DNA of 34,910 bases from Bacteroidia bacterium (GTDB lineage: Bacteria > Bacteroidota > Bacteroidia > Bacteroidales > VadinHA17). The notes beneath the pieces were generated by a model. It made no database searches, was not told the origin of the DNA, and saw only the letters and a list, made by a program, of their open reading frames with translations. The stretch covers positions 1-34,910 of the forward strand of contig JAPLEB010000092.1 of NCBI GenBank assembly GCA_026391555.1. The letters run 5' to 3'. A program made the translations under genes and the position numbers. Within the stretch, counting starts at the first letter, position 1, and each line of letters opens with the position of its first letter. Below, in pieces: positions 1 through 9,012 of this stretch.

Positions 1-28
1 CCCCCCCCCACCTCTACCCCCCCCGAAC
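1..28. repeat. Cytosine-rich low-complexity tract
   Basis: Two runs of eight or nine C residues are separated by a short mixed stretch. Nothing coding is visible. The tract sits at the window edge, so it may be part of a longer homopolymer region. Its length may be unreliable or variable. Confidence 0.6.
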
Positions 29-39
29 AAAATTAATTG

Positions 40-83
40 TCATTCCGAATGGATCCGCCGACAGGCGGAGTAATGAGGAATCT
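40..83. repeat. Palindromic intergenic repeat (REP-like)
   Basis: A perfect 6-bp stem (TCCGCC at 54-59, GGCGGA at 64-69) with loop GACA is nested inside a weaker outer pairing (ATTCC at 42-46 with GGAAT at 77-81). The wording, an ATTCCGAATGGA start and an ATGAGGAATCTC end, resembles dispersed intergenic palindromes I remember from Bacteroidota genomes. That recollection is not verified here. The rest of 84-174 shows no gene or clear signal. Confidence 0.45.
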
Positions 84-174
84 CACCTCGCATAGAAAAA
101 TCAAAGAGTTTATGCGCATTATTCCGGATACCCATTAAAATTTAAATGCGTTGACCCTAACGGAAGGGGCAAGA

Positions 175-250
175 ATTAGGTTTTTAGGGATCGAATAAAT
201 ATATTTGTGTTAAATAACGGCATCAATAAATAGTTTTTAGAGGTGCCCTA
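175..250 (+). promoter_or_regulatory. Promoter plus 5' leader hairpin, copy 1
   Basis: This is one of two copies of the same module; the other is at 11019-11092. They align without gaps over 74 nt with 59 identities. In order it holds an ATTAGGTTTTT block, a TATATTTG -7 box (200-207, fits TAnnTTTG), and a hairpin whose arms are GGCATC (219-224) and GGTGCC (242-247) around a 17-nt loop. The start codon of the next gene follows 15 nt after the hairpin. Box-to-box, box-to-stem and loop lengths are identical in both copies. Transcription would be expected to start just before the stem, placing the hairpin near the 5' end of the mRNA. Confidence 0.6.
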
Positions 251-262
251 ACTTAAAACGAT

Positions 263-817
263 ATGAAAAAATTATTGATTCTTTCGTTAGCAGTTGGATT
301 TGCAGTCTCTTCTTTTGCTCAGGATAAACCTCTTGTTTCAACAGAAAAAAATGTACTTAAAATAAACACATTAAGTTTATTTCTGGGTACGGGTTCTATC
401 TTTTATGAACGTAACTTAACCGATTTAACATCTGCTCAGTTGGGCGTCGGTTATATGAATTTTAAACTTGGTGATACAAAATTTACCGGATTAATACTTA
501 CACCGGAATTCAGAATTTATCCAAAGAAGAATGCCATTGATGGGTTTTATCTTACTCCATATTTGCGTTATCAAAAATTCACAGTTGAAAATAAAGAAGT
601 CGACCCAGCTTCTCAAGGATCATTAACCTCAATGGGTGGCGGACTTGTTTTTGGCAGACAGTGGATTACTGATTCAGGTTTTACAATGGACCTGTTTTTC
701 GGAGGGCACTATAGTGATGCCAATGTAAAAGTAAATTACGGAACAGATTCATTTGATGAAAATTTCTTTAAAGGTTTTAAAATGAGAATAGGGTTTGCCC
801 TTGGTTTCGCATTTTAA
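263..817 (+). CDS. Small outer-membrane beta-barrel protein, unknown function
   Basis: This 184-residue protein begins with a signal peptide (MKKLLILSLAVGFAVSSFA, cleavage before QDKP). The mature part alternates hydrophobic and polar residues, is rich in Gly, Tyr and Phe, and ends in Phe. Those traits fit an 8-stranded outer-membrane barrel of the DUF3575/OmpW-like size class. No enzyme motif is visible. It stands alone, with a minus-strand gene downstream. The leader hairpin module directly upstream is the same as that before the first PUL gene at 11108, so the two may be co-regulated. The ATG was chosen because it begins the signal peptide and sits at nearly the same distance from the leader as in the other copy. 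Family assignment is tentative. Confidence 0.8.
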   Translation: MKKLLILSLAVGFAVSSFAQDKPLVSTEKNVLKINTLSLFLGTGSIFYERNLTDLTSAQLGVGYMNFKLGDTKFTGLILTPEFRIYPKKNAIDGFYLTPYLRYQKFTVENKEVDPASQGSLTSMGGGLVFGRQWITDSGFTMDLFFGGHYSDANVKVNYGTDSFDENFFKGFKMRIGFALGFAF

Positions 818-1057
818 GAACTGCAGGTAAAAGTTAAGTGGCTGTAATCGACCCCTTTTATTATACCTAAAATTACCTATTCTTTATCTTTGACCCTGGG
901 ATTACCATAAATCCCGAGTTAGACAGTTGATAAGTGTTAAAAGCCACAGATACAATAATATAGTCTATCAAAAAAAAGTTGGTGCCACTACATTTCCGTT
1001 TTTTGTAATATTTTTGGTGGTATTCTCATGTTCATATCAGATAATTATAAAATATTT

Positions 1058-1975
1058 TTAAATTCTTATAAACCAGCTAAGCATTGGCATGGGTATCGGG
1101 GTCATTTTTCCATCTGCTGAGATACCCGCAAAGCCGAACTGAAAGGCTCTGTTTGGTTTGCTTGAAACCCTTATGCCGGGTACTATAATAGAAAAACTCG
1201 GTTTTTTCATATAGATGAATGAATCACCTACAAAAGAAACTTTTTTAGTTATTCTGAAAAGACATCCGAATGATAATAGTGGAGCGCTTTCAGAGATGCT
1301 GGTGTTTGTTGTATGAAGGTTGCCATTATCGTTACCCGGATTACCTGATATCATCGCGTAGCCACCGGTAATATTGATATTATTAGTCGAATTACCCAAT
1401 GTCATTGTACAATATGGTAGTGCACCAACTGTACCCCAGTCAGCCCAACTTAATGTCCCGGCAAGCACGCCGAGGCCAAAGTGCAGGCTTTCATTTGCGC
1501 TGAAAGTTGTTTTGGCTGTCAGAACAATAGGTACTGCAAACCAGGTTGACATGGCGCCTACTGTTAATCCGGCAGAAACAGCGTATTGAATATCGGGTCC
1601 CCACCAATTGAAGAGAGCATAACAATCGCCCTTACTCATCCTTAAGCCATTTGTTGTCAGGAAATATCTTGACGCGAACATATTATTTCCTAAAATAGCT
1701 CCCGATTTTAAATCACTGATTGTTAACTCACGAATAGACTTAATTTCGTGTTTTGGAATGTATAATCTCCCTATTTCTTTAGTTTCTAACAAAACTTCTC
1801 TATCGTCCTGACTTATAATAATACCATAGTAGTCAGTGCCATCGTTTTTTGTTATAACAAAGGTCCTTACCGGCTGGGGGTTAACTTTCAGAGTATCCTG
1901 TGCATTGATGATCAAGCAATAGCTGGTCATAAAAAATACAAGAATAGCCAACTTAAATTTCTTAGAGATTTTCAT
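1058..1975 (-). CDS. Conserved exported protein of unknown function
   Basis: The 305-residue product starts with a signal peptide (about 1-25, ending INAQ). A short beta-rich segment at about 36-82 follows (TKNDGTDYYGIIISQD, then LYIPKHEIKSI); such segments are common in Bacteroidota exported hypotheticals. Next come a stretch around NNMFASRYFLTTNGL and a long Gly- and aromatic-rich region, probably an outer-membrane barrel of 8 to 12 strands, ending in WFIRI. I recognise the general type from Bacteroidota genomes but know no function. The neighbouring fur-like gene is upstream on the same strand, with 57 nt between them, so co-transcription is possible. Confidence 0.75.
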   Translation of the reverse strand: MKISKKFKLAILVFFMTSYCLIINAQDTLKVNPQPVRTFVITKNDGTDYYGIIISQDDREVLLETKEIGRLYIPKHEIKSIRELTISDLKSGAILGNNMFASRYFLTTNGLRMSKGDCYALFNWWGPDIQYAVSAGLTVGAMSTWFAVPIVLTAKTTFSANESLHFGLGVLAGTLSWADWGTVGALPYCTMTLGNSTNNINITGGYAMISGNPGNDNGNLHTTNTSISESAPLLSFGCLFRITKKVSFVGDSFIYMKKPSFSIIVPGIRVSSKPNRAFQFGFAGISADGKMTPIPMPMLSWFIRI

Positions 1976-2032
1976 TTTAGTATGTATTAAAAATGAATAA
2001 ATACATTTTTCCGTAAATAATGAATCTGATAG

Positions 2033-2479
2033 CTATTTTGCTTCGCCTTTTAAATTTCCGTAGATGTATAGTGAATGGTACGTTGGAGTGAAGTTATGCA
2101 ATTCACCAACAGTATGTATGATCTCGTGTATTCTGGGGTCGCAGAACTCAATCACTTTTCCTGTTTCAATATCAATCAGGTGATCGTGTTGTCCGCATTG
2201 GTATGCTCTTTCAAACTGAGCAATGTTCTTCCCGAACTGATGCTTAATAACCAGGTTGCAACTAAGCAGTAATTCAATAGTATTATATAATGTAGCCCTG
2301 CTTACCCTGTAGTTTTTATTCTTCATAAATATATAGAGCGACTCAATATCGAAATGACCTGAGCGTGAATATATCTCGTCGAGGATTGCAAATCTTTCAG
2401 GTGTCTTTCTGTGACCTTTCTTTTCGAGAAACTCAGTGAAGATATTCTTTACTGTTAGTTTGGTATCGTCACTAATCAT
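2033..2479 (-). CDS. Fur-family transcriptional regulator
   Basis: This 148-residue protein has the Fur layout: an N-terminal winged helix (about 10-80, with [16 protein letters not shown] and the recognition region [13 protein letters not shown]) and a C-terminal dimerisation and metal-binding part with [16 protein letters not shown] (about 97-112). The His and Glu ligands of the regulatory metal site are present (H98, H100, E111). The CxxC pair that holds structural zinc in many Fur proteins is absent, with IDIET in its place. Fur proteins sense iron, zinc, manganese or peroxide, and the sequence does not tell which. A -7-like box (CAAAAGTA on the plus strand at 2504-2511) lies upstream. 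Confidence 0.9.
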   Translation of the reverse strand: MISDDTKLTVKNIFTEFLEKKGHRKTPERFAILDEIYSRSGHFDIESLYIFMKNKNYRVSRATLYNTIELLLSCNLVIKHQFGKNIAQFERAYQCGQHDHLIDIETGKVIEFCDPRIHEIIHTVGELHNFTPTYHSLYIYGNLKGEAK

Positions 2480-2503
2480 ATTTGGTCTAAGTTAAAATAA
2501 TAA

Positions 2504-2511
2504 CAAAAGTA
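2504..2511 (-). promoter_or_regulatory. -7 promoter box upstream of the Fur-family gene
   Basis: The minus strand reads TACTTTTG, matching the Bacteroidota -7 consensus TAnnTTTG, 24 nt upstream of the start codon. No convincing -33 TTG was seen, so this is a motif match only. Confidence 0.4.
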
Positions 2512-2552
2512 TGTATTTTCCCCGGATATCGCAGGGGTGTACTTATATTAAA

Positions 2553-4799
2553 TTATTTAAGGAAATCTTCAACCCTTTTTACATTTTCAATACCATTGAT
2601 ATTTGAAATTTTCAGAATAAGATTGTTCAGATCTTTTGTATGGTGGACAAATAAATCAATTTCTCCTACAAATATTCCGTTCTGAACAGTAATATTAATA
2701 TGGGTCATATTGACTTTCAGTTCTGAAGAGATAATATTAGTTATATCATTAACAAGTCCGATCCTGTCAATTCCAGTCATACTTATTCTTGCAAGGAATG
2801 AAACAAGTTTATGTATGGCCCATTTAACTGCTATAATGCGGTTGCCTTCGTTAGACATGATTCTGATTGCAACGGGGCATTTTGGTTTGTGAATAATAAT
2901 TGCGCCTTCGGGTGAATGGTAGCCTGTAACCTCATCACCAGGAATAGGGTTGCAGCATTTTGCAATTTTGTATGATTGTTCAGCATTATCAACATTTTCC
3001 CTGAGAAGGAATGGGGCATCTTTGTCAATCTTTTCCTGGGAAACTCCGGTATCTTTTTTATCTTTCTTTGATCCAATTAGCTTTAACTCCCAATATTTGA
3101 TGACATTATTGGATGGGCTCTTCTTCAGTATTTTTTTCAGATCATCAAGGTTGATTCTGCCAAGCCCGATTCCTGAATAAAGATCGTCTTTATTAAGAGT
3201 ATCATAGAAGAGAAGGAGCTTTTTCAGAATTTCGTTATTTGCAGTGAGTCCAAGCTCTTTAAGTTTTGATTCAAGAATATCCATTCCCAGTTGAATGCTG
3301 TCTTTCGACTCATTCTTTAATGCATTTTTTATTCCTTCCTTGGCTTTTGATGTTCTGACAAAAGAGAGCCATTCCTTTTCCGGTTTCGCTATATCGGATG
3401 TTATTACTTCCACCTGGTCCCCGCTCATGAGTATTGAGTTAATAGGATTGAGCTTGTAATTTATTTTTGCACCAATAGCTTTATTTCCAATTTCAGTATG
3501 TATTTCATAAGCAAAATCGAGAACTGATGCACCTTTGGGTAGGCTGACAAGAAATCCTTTTGGTGTAAAAACCATTATTTCTGAAGAAAACAGATTCATT
3601 TTAAACTCATCGAGGAACTCAATAGGATCCTCAAGTGGGTTCTCTAACATCAGTCGGATTTTTTTTATCCATTTGTCGAGTTCATTCTCCGGGGATTCAT
3701 CTCCTTTGTATTTCCAGTGTGCTGCATAACCCCTTTCAGCGATTTCGTCCATCCGTTTGCTCCTTATCTGTATTTCAACCCATTTACCTTCAGGGCCCAT
3801 TACTGTGACATGCAATGCTTCGTAACCATTTGGTTTAGGCCGGCTTACCCAGTCGCGAAGCCTGTCAGGTTTGGGCATATAGGCATCAGTAATAATAGAA
3901 TATATATTCCAGCATTGGGTTTTTTCAGGAACTCCTGCTACAGGTTCAAATACAATCCTTACCGCGAGAACATCATAAATCTCTTCAAAAGGAACATTTT
4001 TCGATTGCATCTTCTTCCATATAGAAAAGATGGATTTTGGCCTTCCACTGATGTCAAATTTCAACCCGTCATCTGTGAGTTTTTCAATTATAGGTAAGGA
4101 GAACTTATTAATGAGAGAAACATACTTCTTCTCGCTATGCTTAAGCTTAGCAGTAATTTCGTCATATATTTGTGGTTGCCGGAATTTGAAGCTAAGGTCC
4201 TCTAATTCACTTTTTATGGCATATAATCCGAGCCTGTGAGCAAGTGGCGCATAAAGAAAAATTGTTTCTCCTGCCACTTTCATCTTCTTATGTTCAGGCA
4301 TCGAATCGAGAGTTCTCATGTTATGCAGACGGTCTGCAATTTTGATGAGGATAACCCTCAGATCATCGGAAATCGTAAGAAGCATCTTCCTGAAGTTCTC
4401 AGCCTGCAGAGAAGATGAATTCTCTTTATTATATGTGCCGGATATTTTTGTTAATCCATCAATCAGCGAAGCTATCTTAGGGTCGAAATCCCTTTCAACA
4501 TCTTCCAGCGAGTATTCAGTATCTTCAACAACATCGTGAAGCAGTGCGACTGCAATAGACTTGGCTCCAAGACCGATCTCCTGGTTCACTATTTTTGCAA
4601 CAGAAATAGGATGAATAATATATGGCTCTCCAGATTTCCTCCGCATGTTCCAGTGAGCTTCATTAGCAATTTTAAATGCCTTGTCAATCAGCTCCCTGTC
4701 TCCGGGTTTGTTGCACCTGAGAAGATTATTTACAAGAGTATCATATTCAGCCTGAATACGGATTTTATCTTCATCATCAAAAATATCCTTGTTCCCCAT
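2553..4799 (-). CDS. RelA/SpoT-family (p)ppGpp synthetase/hydrolase
   Basis: The protein makes and breaks the stringent-response alarmone (p)ppGpp in the cytoplasm. In order it shows an HD hydrolase domain (HPISVAKIV, then LLHDVVEDTE with the HD pair near 88-89 and KIADRLHNMRTL near 153-164), a synthetase domain (SGRPKSIFSIWKKMQ, PKPNGYEALHVTVMGP, WVEIQIRS near 340-347), a TGS domain (VFTPKGFLVSLPKGASVLDF), a Cys-containing region (CCNPIPGDEVTGY) and a C-terminal ACT domain. The RLRD motif before the PKPNGY block resembles the RxKD type of bifunctional Rel/SpoT enzymes rather than the acidic type of RelA. Both catalytic halves look intact. I use the ATG giving MGNKDIFDDE (748 residues); the frame stays open to a TTG three codons upstream. 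Confidence 0.95.
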   Translation of the reverse strand: MGNKDIFDDEDKIRIQAEYDTLVNNLLRCNKPGDRELIDKAFKIANEAHWNMRRKSGEPYIIHPISVAKIVNQEIGLGAKSIAVALLHDVVEDTEYSLEDVERDFDPKIASLIDGLTKISGTYNKENSSSLQAENFRKMLLTISDDLRVILIKIADRLHNMRTLDSMPEHKKMKVAGETIFLYAPLAHRLGLYAIKSELEDLSFKFRQPQIYDEITAKLKHSEKKYVSLINKFSLPIIEKLTDDGLKFDISGRPKSIFSIWKKMQSKNVPFEEIYDVLAVRIVFEPVAGVPEKTQCWNIYSIITDAYMPKPDRLRDWVSRPKPNGYEALHVTVMGPEGKWVEIQIRSKRMDEIAERGYAAHWKYKGDESPENELDKWIKKIRLMLENPLEDPIEFLDEFKMNLFSSEIMVFTPKGFLVSLPKGASVLDFAYEIHTEIGNKAIGAKINYKLNPINSILMSGDQVEVITSDIAKPEKEWLSFVRTSKAKEGIKNALKNESKDSIQLGMDILESKLKELGLTANNEILKKLLLFYDTLNKDDLYSGIGLGRINLDDLKKILKKSPSNNVIKYWELKLIGSKKDKKDTGVSQEKIDKDAPFLLRENVDNAEQSYKIAKCCNPIPGDEVTGYHSPEGAIIIHKPKCPVAIRIMSNEGNRIIAVKWAIHKLVSFLARISMTGIDRIGLVNDITNIISSELKVNMTHINITVQNGIFVGEIDLFVHHTKDLNNLILKISNINGIENVKRVEDFLK

Positions 4800-4832
4800 A
4801 AATAACAAATCAGCACCTTTCTATGCAAGATA

Positions 4833-4840
4833 CAAAGATA
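4833..4840 (-). promoter_or_regulatory. -7 promoter box upstream of the RelA/SpoT gene
   Basis: The minus strand reads TATCTTTG, a match to TAnnTTTG, 33 nt upstream of the chosen ATG. This spacing is compatible with a short leader. It supports the ATG at 4799 over the upstream TTG only weakly. Confidence 0.4.
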
Positions 4841-4892
4841 ACTTTTCCCGTTAAATGTTGTTGATTAAACTCGTATTGAGATGATGATTTTA

Positions 4893-6389
4893 TTAACGTT
4901 TGTTTATAATTGTAAGTGTTCCGGTCTTTGTAATACTCTTTCCCGAAGGAGTAGTAACTTTTAGAAACCATAAACATACTCCCTGTGGTTGAGGATTTCC
5001 GTTTTTAGAGCCATCCCATTCTGCATGATAATCTCTTGTCTCAAATAGAATATTGCCCTGCCTGTCACTGATAATAAGATGATATTCTATTGGCGTGAAG
5101 GATATGACAGGTCTGAAAAGATCATTAAGGAGGTCGTTATTTGGTGTGAAAACATTAGGGACTGTGATTATCTCTGAAGGGACAGTACAAATTACAGATG
5201 AAAGACTTAGGCCGGTAACACCAAAAGGATTAGAAGTTTCTGTGGCGCTTATATAAAAACAAACTTCATTTCCGGTAACTTCGTACATTATCTCATAATA
5301 ATCTAAAGTGAAAACTGTATCTGTAGACTGTATTACTGCATTTTCAACAAATCCTTTACCTGTGTTGATAAATAACCGGTATGACGAAACCATTCCTGAC
5401 CACTCTTTATATGAATTCCATGACAGGTTTAAATCATTACCTGTCCTTGTTAAAGAAAGTACAATATTTGAAGAGAGGTTTGAAACTGAAATTGGAATAT
5501 TGCAGCTGTTCATTGCTGAAAGTCTGTAAAAATTTTTAACATTAACATCTGCCTGATTATCAGTAAATAAAACTGATCCGTTAACTGAAACTGATTGCGC
5601 TGTCTCTTTAAATGCTCCGGATATTCCGCTTTTTTTTTCGAGTATGAAATGTGTGATCTCAGATAAAGGATCAATTGTAAACGAGAGAGATATCTTATTG
5701 TCAGAATTAACAGTAGCATAATCGGCGTTGATCCATTGCGGAGGCCTTTGCATCTTTGTTAATACACATGCTTTGTTAGAAGTAGAAAATGTTCCTCCTT
5801 CCAGATTTGCCCTTACAACAAAACAATATTCTGCATCAGTTGTAAAATCATTTATTGTATAGCTATTCACATCAGAATTTACTTTTACTGCTTCCATGAA
5901 GTTACCTCCATTAACAGACGACAGTATCGAATAGTCAATAACTTTTTTCGATGAAGACGAATAACTATTCCATGATACCGTGATCTTTTTATTACATGTA
6001 TCAATTTCTGCCTTGGTAAATATTGTATTAAGTACATTTGAAAATATGCTTGTACATCTTGGCAGTCTAATTGCTGCAATAACATACGATGCACTCTTAT
6101 ATTTAGTTACTGTACTTGTATAAGTGTAGCTTGTAGCTGATGGATTCCATATTGTATCAGGTAATGACATTCCGTCTCCATTTTCGTAAGAATAAAGTAC
6201 ATAAGCAGCAATATCTGAAGATGGGCTCAATGACCAGGTAAATTCAGTCTTACCGGTTGCAGGTTGTACTGACACAGATATGAGAAGAGGCGGTAAAGGA
6301 GGATTGTTTTCACAATCTATTTGGGAATAAGCGCTGTATGACCAAAAAATAAATAAAGCAAGGATAATATTTATGCGCCATTTCTTCAT
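4893..6389 (-). CDS. Secreted Fn3-like protein with T9SS type B (gliding-motility-associated) C-terminal domain
   Basis: The 498-residue protein has a signal peptide (about 1-22, ending SAYS) followed by several beta-sandwich segments with fibronectin type III character, such as SYTINDFTTDAEYCFVVRA at about 181-199. The last 89 residues form the gliding-motility-associated domain used by type B T9SS cargo: VPNVFTPNNDLLNDLFRP at about 410, HLIISDRQGNILFE, then AEWDGSKNG. The product should be exported and held at, or released from, the cell surface by the type IX system. No catalytic domain is visible, so adhesion or a structural role is likely. It is the last gene of a three-gene unit; its ATG overlaps the stop codon of the upstream M16 gene by one base. 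Confidence 0.9.
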   Translation of the reverse strand: MKKWRINIILALFIFWSYSAYSQIDCENNPPLPPLLISVSVQPATGKTEFTWSLSPSSDIAAYVLYSYENGDGMSLPDTIWNPSATSYTYTSTVTKYKSASYVIAAIRLPRCTSIFSNVLNTIFTKAEIDTCNKKITVSWNSYSSSSKKVIDYSILSSVNGGNFMEAVKVNSDVNSYTINDFTTDAEYCFVVRANLEGGTFSTSNKACVLTKMQRPPQWINADYATVNSDNKISLSFTIDPLSEITHFILEKKSGISGAFKETAQSVSVNGSVLFTDNQADVNVKNFYRLSAMNSCNIPISVSNLSSNIVLSLTRTGNDLNLSWNSYKEWSGMVSSYRLFINTGKGFVENAVIQSTDTVFTLDYYEIMYEVTGNEVCFYISATETSNPFGVTGLSLSSVICTVPSEIITVPNVFTPNNDLLNDLFRPVISFTPIEYHLIISDRQGNILFETRDYHAEWDGSKNGNPQPQGVCLWFLKVTTPSGKSITKTGTLTIINKR

Positions 6390-7666
6390 CAGGAGCCAGC
6401 TGTAATTTCATAAAGATCATCAATATTGTAATACGTCCGCGCCAGTTCAATTATTTCGTCAGGGTCAATTGTTCTTATTTTTTCAGAAAGTTTGTAGTAA
6501 TAATTGTTGTCAAGGCCAAACTCCCAAACCGACCTGAAGCTTTCTGCCAGAGCAAAGGGTCCATCGAACATTCTTACCATTTCGCCTGACATATAATTTC
6601 GAACAACCGCCATCTCATCTTTATTAACCGGACTACTCTGCAAAAGTCTTATCTCTTTGTAAATTTCATCAATTGCTTTTTGACAATTTTTTTTACCTAC
6701 TTCTGTTGAAATCACTTTGTAACCGGTAAGATCAAGAGAAGAAACTGATGAGCTTATACCATAAGTGTATCCTTTTTCTTCCCGTATGTTTTTCATTAAG
6801 CGCGAACCAAAATATCCCCCTAAAATTAAATCAAGAATCTTCAACCCGGAATAGTCGGGATGCCGTTTGTTAATTGTTGAAGAGCCTATCCTGATTGCAG
6901 TTTGAACTGTCCCGGGTTTAATAATATGAACTTTTTTTCTCTTTTCTCCTTTCAGAACATTCTCAGAATCTTCAGTATAAATATTTTTTGAAGTAATATC
7001 GCCAAAATAGTAATTAAGAAGCCCGGTTGTCTTTTCGTGTATTTTACCCGATATTATAACTGCCATATTATCAGGAGTATAATATTTTGAGTGGAAATCT
7101 GTAAGAAGGGCCGGATTCATTCTGTCAAAATCCTGTTCACCTGCCTGATGTCCATAAGGATGATGCTTTCCAAAAACAGATTCAAAAAACTGATCAAGAG
7201 CAAGATTCTGAACTTTTTCCCTGTTAACCATGTACCAGCGAAGTCGTTTTTTCATGAGTGAGTTGAGTTCTTCTTCAGGAAAAGCCGGACGAAAAAGTAT
7301 CTCCCGGCTCAGTTCCAGAACTTTTTCAATATGTTTACTTAGGAAAAAGAGAACAATTCCGGCGCGATCCTTTTCAGCCGATAAATTAAGGAATGCCCCG
7401 TGATAATCGAGTAACCTGTTGAGTTCTTCAGAACTGTAATTCCGCGATCCTTCTGTGAGCATCATGTTCGATGTCGATGCGAGGAGCGGCAAATATTCAT
7501 TTACCTGTCCTGCTCTGAAAGTAAATTCAATTCGCATTATCTCTTCGGTACCGGCTTCAATTAGGAAAACCGGTACTCCATTATTCAGTCTGAAAGATTT
7601 TGCTTCAGGAATGACTACCTTTTCAACCGGAAAAACCAGTGGTTGTATTCTCAGCAGGCTATTCAT
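6389..7666 (-). CDS. M16-family peptidase-like protein, non-catalytic subunit
   Basis: This 425-residue protein has the M16B fold pattern, but the position where the zinc motif HxxEH belongs reads STSNMMLTEGS (about 64-74), so metal ligands and the catalytic Glu are missing. It keeps the Arg/Tyr-type substrate-binding segment NIREEKGYTYGIS (about 293-305), the hallmark of the non-catalytic partner in heterodimeric M16B peptidases. No signal peptide is evident. The gene overlaps the stop of the catalytic M16 gene by one base (TAATG), which fits translational coupling and a 1:1 complex. The complex probably degrades peptides; cellular location is unclear. Confidence 0.9.
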   Translation of the reverse strand: MNSLLRIQPLVFPVEKVVIPEAKSFRLNNGVPVFLIEAGTEEIMRIEFTFRAGQVNEYLPLLASTSNMMLTEGSRNYSSEELNRLLDYHGAFLNLSAEKDRAGIVLFFLSKHIEKVLELSREILFRPAFPEEELNSLMKKRLRWYMVNREKVQNLALDQFFESVFGKHHPYGHQAGEQDFDRMNPALLTDFHSKYYTPDNMAVIISGKIHEKTTGLLNYYFGDITSKNIYTEDSENVLKGEKRKKVHIIKPGTVQTAIRIGSSTINKRHPDYSGLKILDLILGGYFGSRLMKNIREEKGYTYGISSSVSSLDLTGYKVISTEVGKKNCQKAIDEIYKEIRLLQSSPVNKDEMAVVRNYMSGEMVRMFDGPFALAESFRSVWEFGLDNNYYYKLSEKIRTIDPDEIIELARTYYNIDDLYEITAGS

Positions 7667-8913
7667 TATTTATCCTTTCGGGTTGATTTGTAATATAATG
7701 TACTGCAGTTTGAAGGAAGAAAGTATCTGCCCGTTGCTTCTACAACCATTTCCTTACTTACCTTCCTGTATGCTTCAACCTCCTGATTAATTAAATCGGG
7801 GTTTCCAAGTAGTTCACAGAATGAAAGATTCATGGCTTTGTTCAGTATACTGGTATTGGAAAAGACTGTAGTAGATTCAAATTTATTCTTAACTTTTTCC
7901 ATTTCCTCTGCGATTCCATTGCCATTTTGCAGACTGGCAATTACTTCATTCACAGCTTCTTCGGCGTTCTGAATATCAATGTCTTTCATTAATTTCCCCT
8001 GGACGATGATAAGCCCCGGGTCAATATCTGAAGTTAAATAAGCATTTATCTCGCTGAACAATTTTTTTTCCCTTACCAGTTTTGTATGCAATCTTCCTGA
8101 TTCTCCACCGGCCAGAAGGTCGGTGATCAGATCGAGAGTATAAAAGTCGAAACTTTTCCTGGAGCCGATATGCCATACTTTATAAAGCGCAGTTGAGGGA
8201 ACATCTTTTTCAATTGAAAGGATTCTTTCTTCAGTCTGGGAAGGTTCAGCAGTCAGGTTTCGCGATTGTACATCTCTTTTTTCAATGGGGCCAAACCATT
8301 TCCGGGTAAGTTTATAGGCAAGATCATAAGTAATATTTCCCGTAAGGGCAAGTATTGCATTATCAGGGGCATAGTGCGAAAAGAAGAACTTTTTTATCTG
8401 TTCAAGATCAGTATTCTCAATATGAGTGATATCCATTCCGATTGTGGGCCAGCGGTATGGATGTACTTTATATGCCAGGGGTCTTAGTTTTAGTATAGCA
8501 TCGCCATAAGGCTGATTAAGATATCGTTGGTTGAATTCTTCAATAACTACATTTTTCTGTGTATCAAGATTCTTCTGTGAAAAATCGAGTTCCAACATTC
8601 TGTCCGATTCAAGCCAGAATCCGGTTTCAATATTTTGTGAAGGGATTGTAAGATAGTAGTTGGTAATATCATTGTTAGTAAAAGCATTATTCTCACCACC
8701 TGCCAATTGCAGAGGCTTATCATATTCAGGAATATTCTTAGAACCTCCAAACATAAGATGTTCAAAGAGATGAGCCATGCCAGTCATATCTGGATTTTCA
8801 TCCCTTGAACCCACATCGTACAGAATATTCAATGCAACAAGGGGGGTAGATCTATCTTCGTGTACCAGAACCCTTAAACCGTTTTCAAGAGAGAATCTGT
8901 TGAAATTTATCAT
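7666..8913 (-). CDS. M16-family zinc metallopeptidase, catalytic subunit
   Basis: The 415-residue product carries the inverted zinc motif HLFEH (H48, E51, H52) in the context GMAHLFEHLMFGG, with further conserved M16 segments: NAFTNNDITNYYLTIP, QNVVIEEFNQR-type downstream acidic residues, and a GRLHTKLVREKKL region near the centre of the second half. It should hydrolyse peptides and pair with the inactive partner encoded immediately downstream. No signal peptide is visible. It is the first gene of the unit. A -7 box (TAAGTTTG on the minus strand, 8973-8980) and an inverted repeat lie upstream. Confidence 0.94.
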   Translation of the reverse strand: MINFNRFSLENGLRVLVHEDRSTPLVALNILYDVGSRDENPDMTGMAHLFEHLMFGGSKNIPEYDKPLQLAGGENNAFTNNDITNYYLTIPSQNIETGFWLESDRMLELDFSQKNLDTQKNVVIEEFNQRYLNQPYGDAILKLRPLAYKVHPYRWPTIGMDITHIENTDLEQIKKFFFSHYAPDNAILALTGNITYDLAYKLTRKWFGPIEKRDVQSRNLTAEPSQTEERILSIEKDVPSTALYKVWHIGSRKSFDFYTLDLITDLLAGGESGRLHTKLVREKKLFSEINAYLTSDIDPGLIIVQGKLMKDIDIQNAEEAVNEVIASLQNGNGIAEEMEKVKNKFESTTVFSNTSILNKAMNLSFCELLGNPDLINQEVEAYRKVSKEMVVEATGRYFLPSNCSTLYYKSTRKDK

Positions 8914-8926
8914 ACTTGAAGTATCA

Positions 8927-8990
8927 GATTTTTACTGATGAGTAATTACATGGCAGAAAATTTTTCCGGTGACAAACTTAAGTAAAAATC
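8927..8990. repeat. 10-bp inverted repeat in the divergent promoter region
   Basis: GATTTTTACT at 8927-8936 and AGTAAAAATC at 8981-8990 are exact reverse complements separated by 44 nt. They flank the presumed start region of the M16 operon and lie beside its -7 box. This could be an operator pair for a dimeric regulator or simply an AT-rich coincidence. Confidence 0.35.
8973..8980 (-). promoter_or_regulatory. -7 promoter box of the M16/T9SS operon
   Basis: The minus strand reads TAAGTTTG, matching TAnnTTTG, 59 nt upstream of the M16 start codon. The -33 element is not clear. Confidence 0.4.
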
Positions 8991-9012
8991 AGTGAAGGTT
9001 TAGTATTGTTTT

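Noticed and set aside
1-28. C-rich tract as a phase-variable promoter spacer
   Set aside because: The nearest start codon is more than 230 nt away and has its own promoter module, and the tract lies at the window edge, where length is unreliable.
818-1057. Possible RNA gene or element between the convergent genes at 817 and 1058
   Set aside because: I found no stable long stem, no tRNA-like features and no ORF. It appears to be plain AT-rich intergenic DNA.
3717-4097. A 126-codon plus-strand ORF opposite the RelA/SpoT gene
   Set aside because: It is antisense to the conserved synthetase domain and its translation shows no protein-like pattern.
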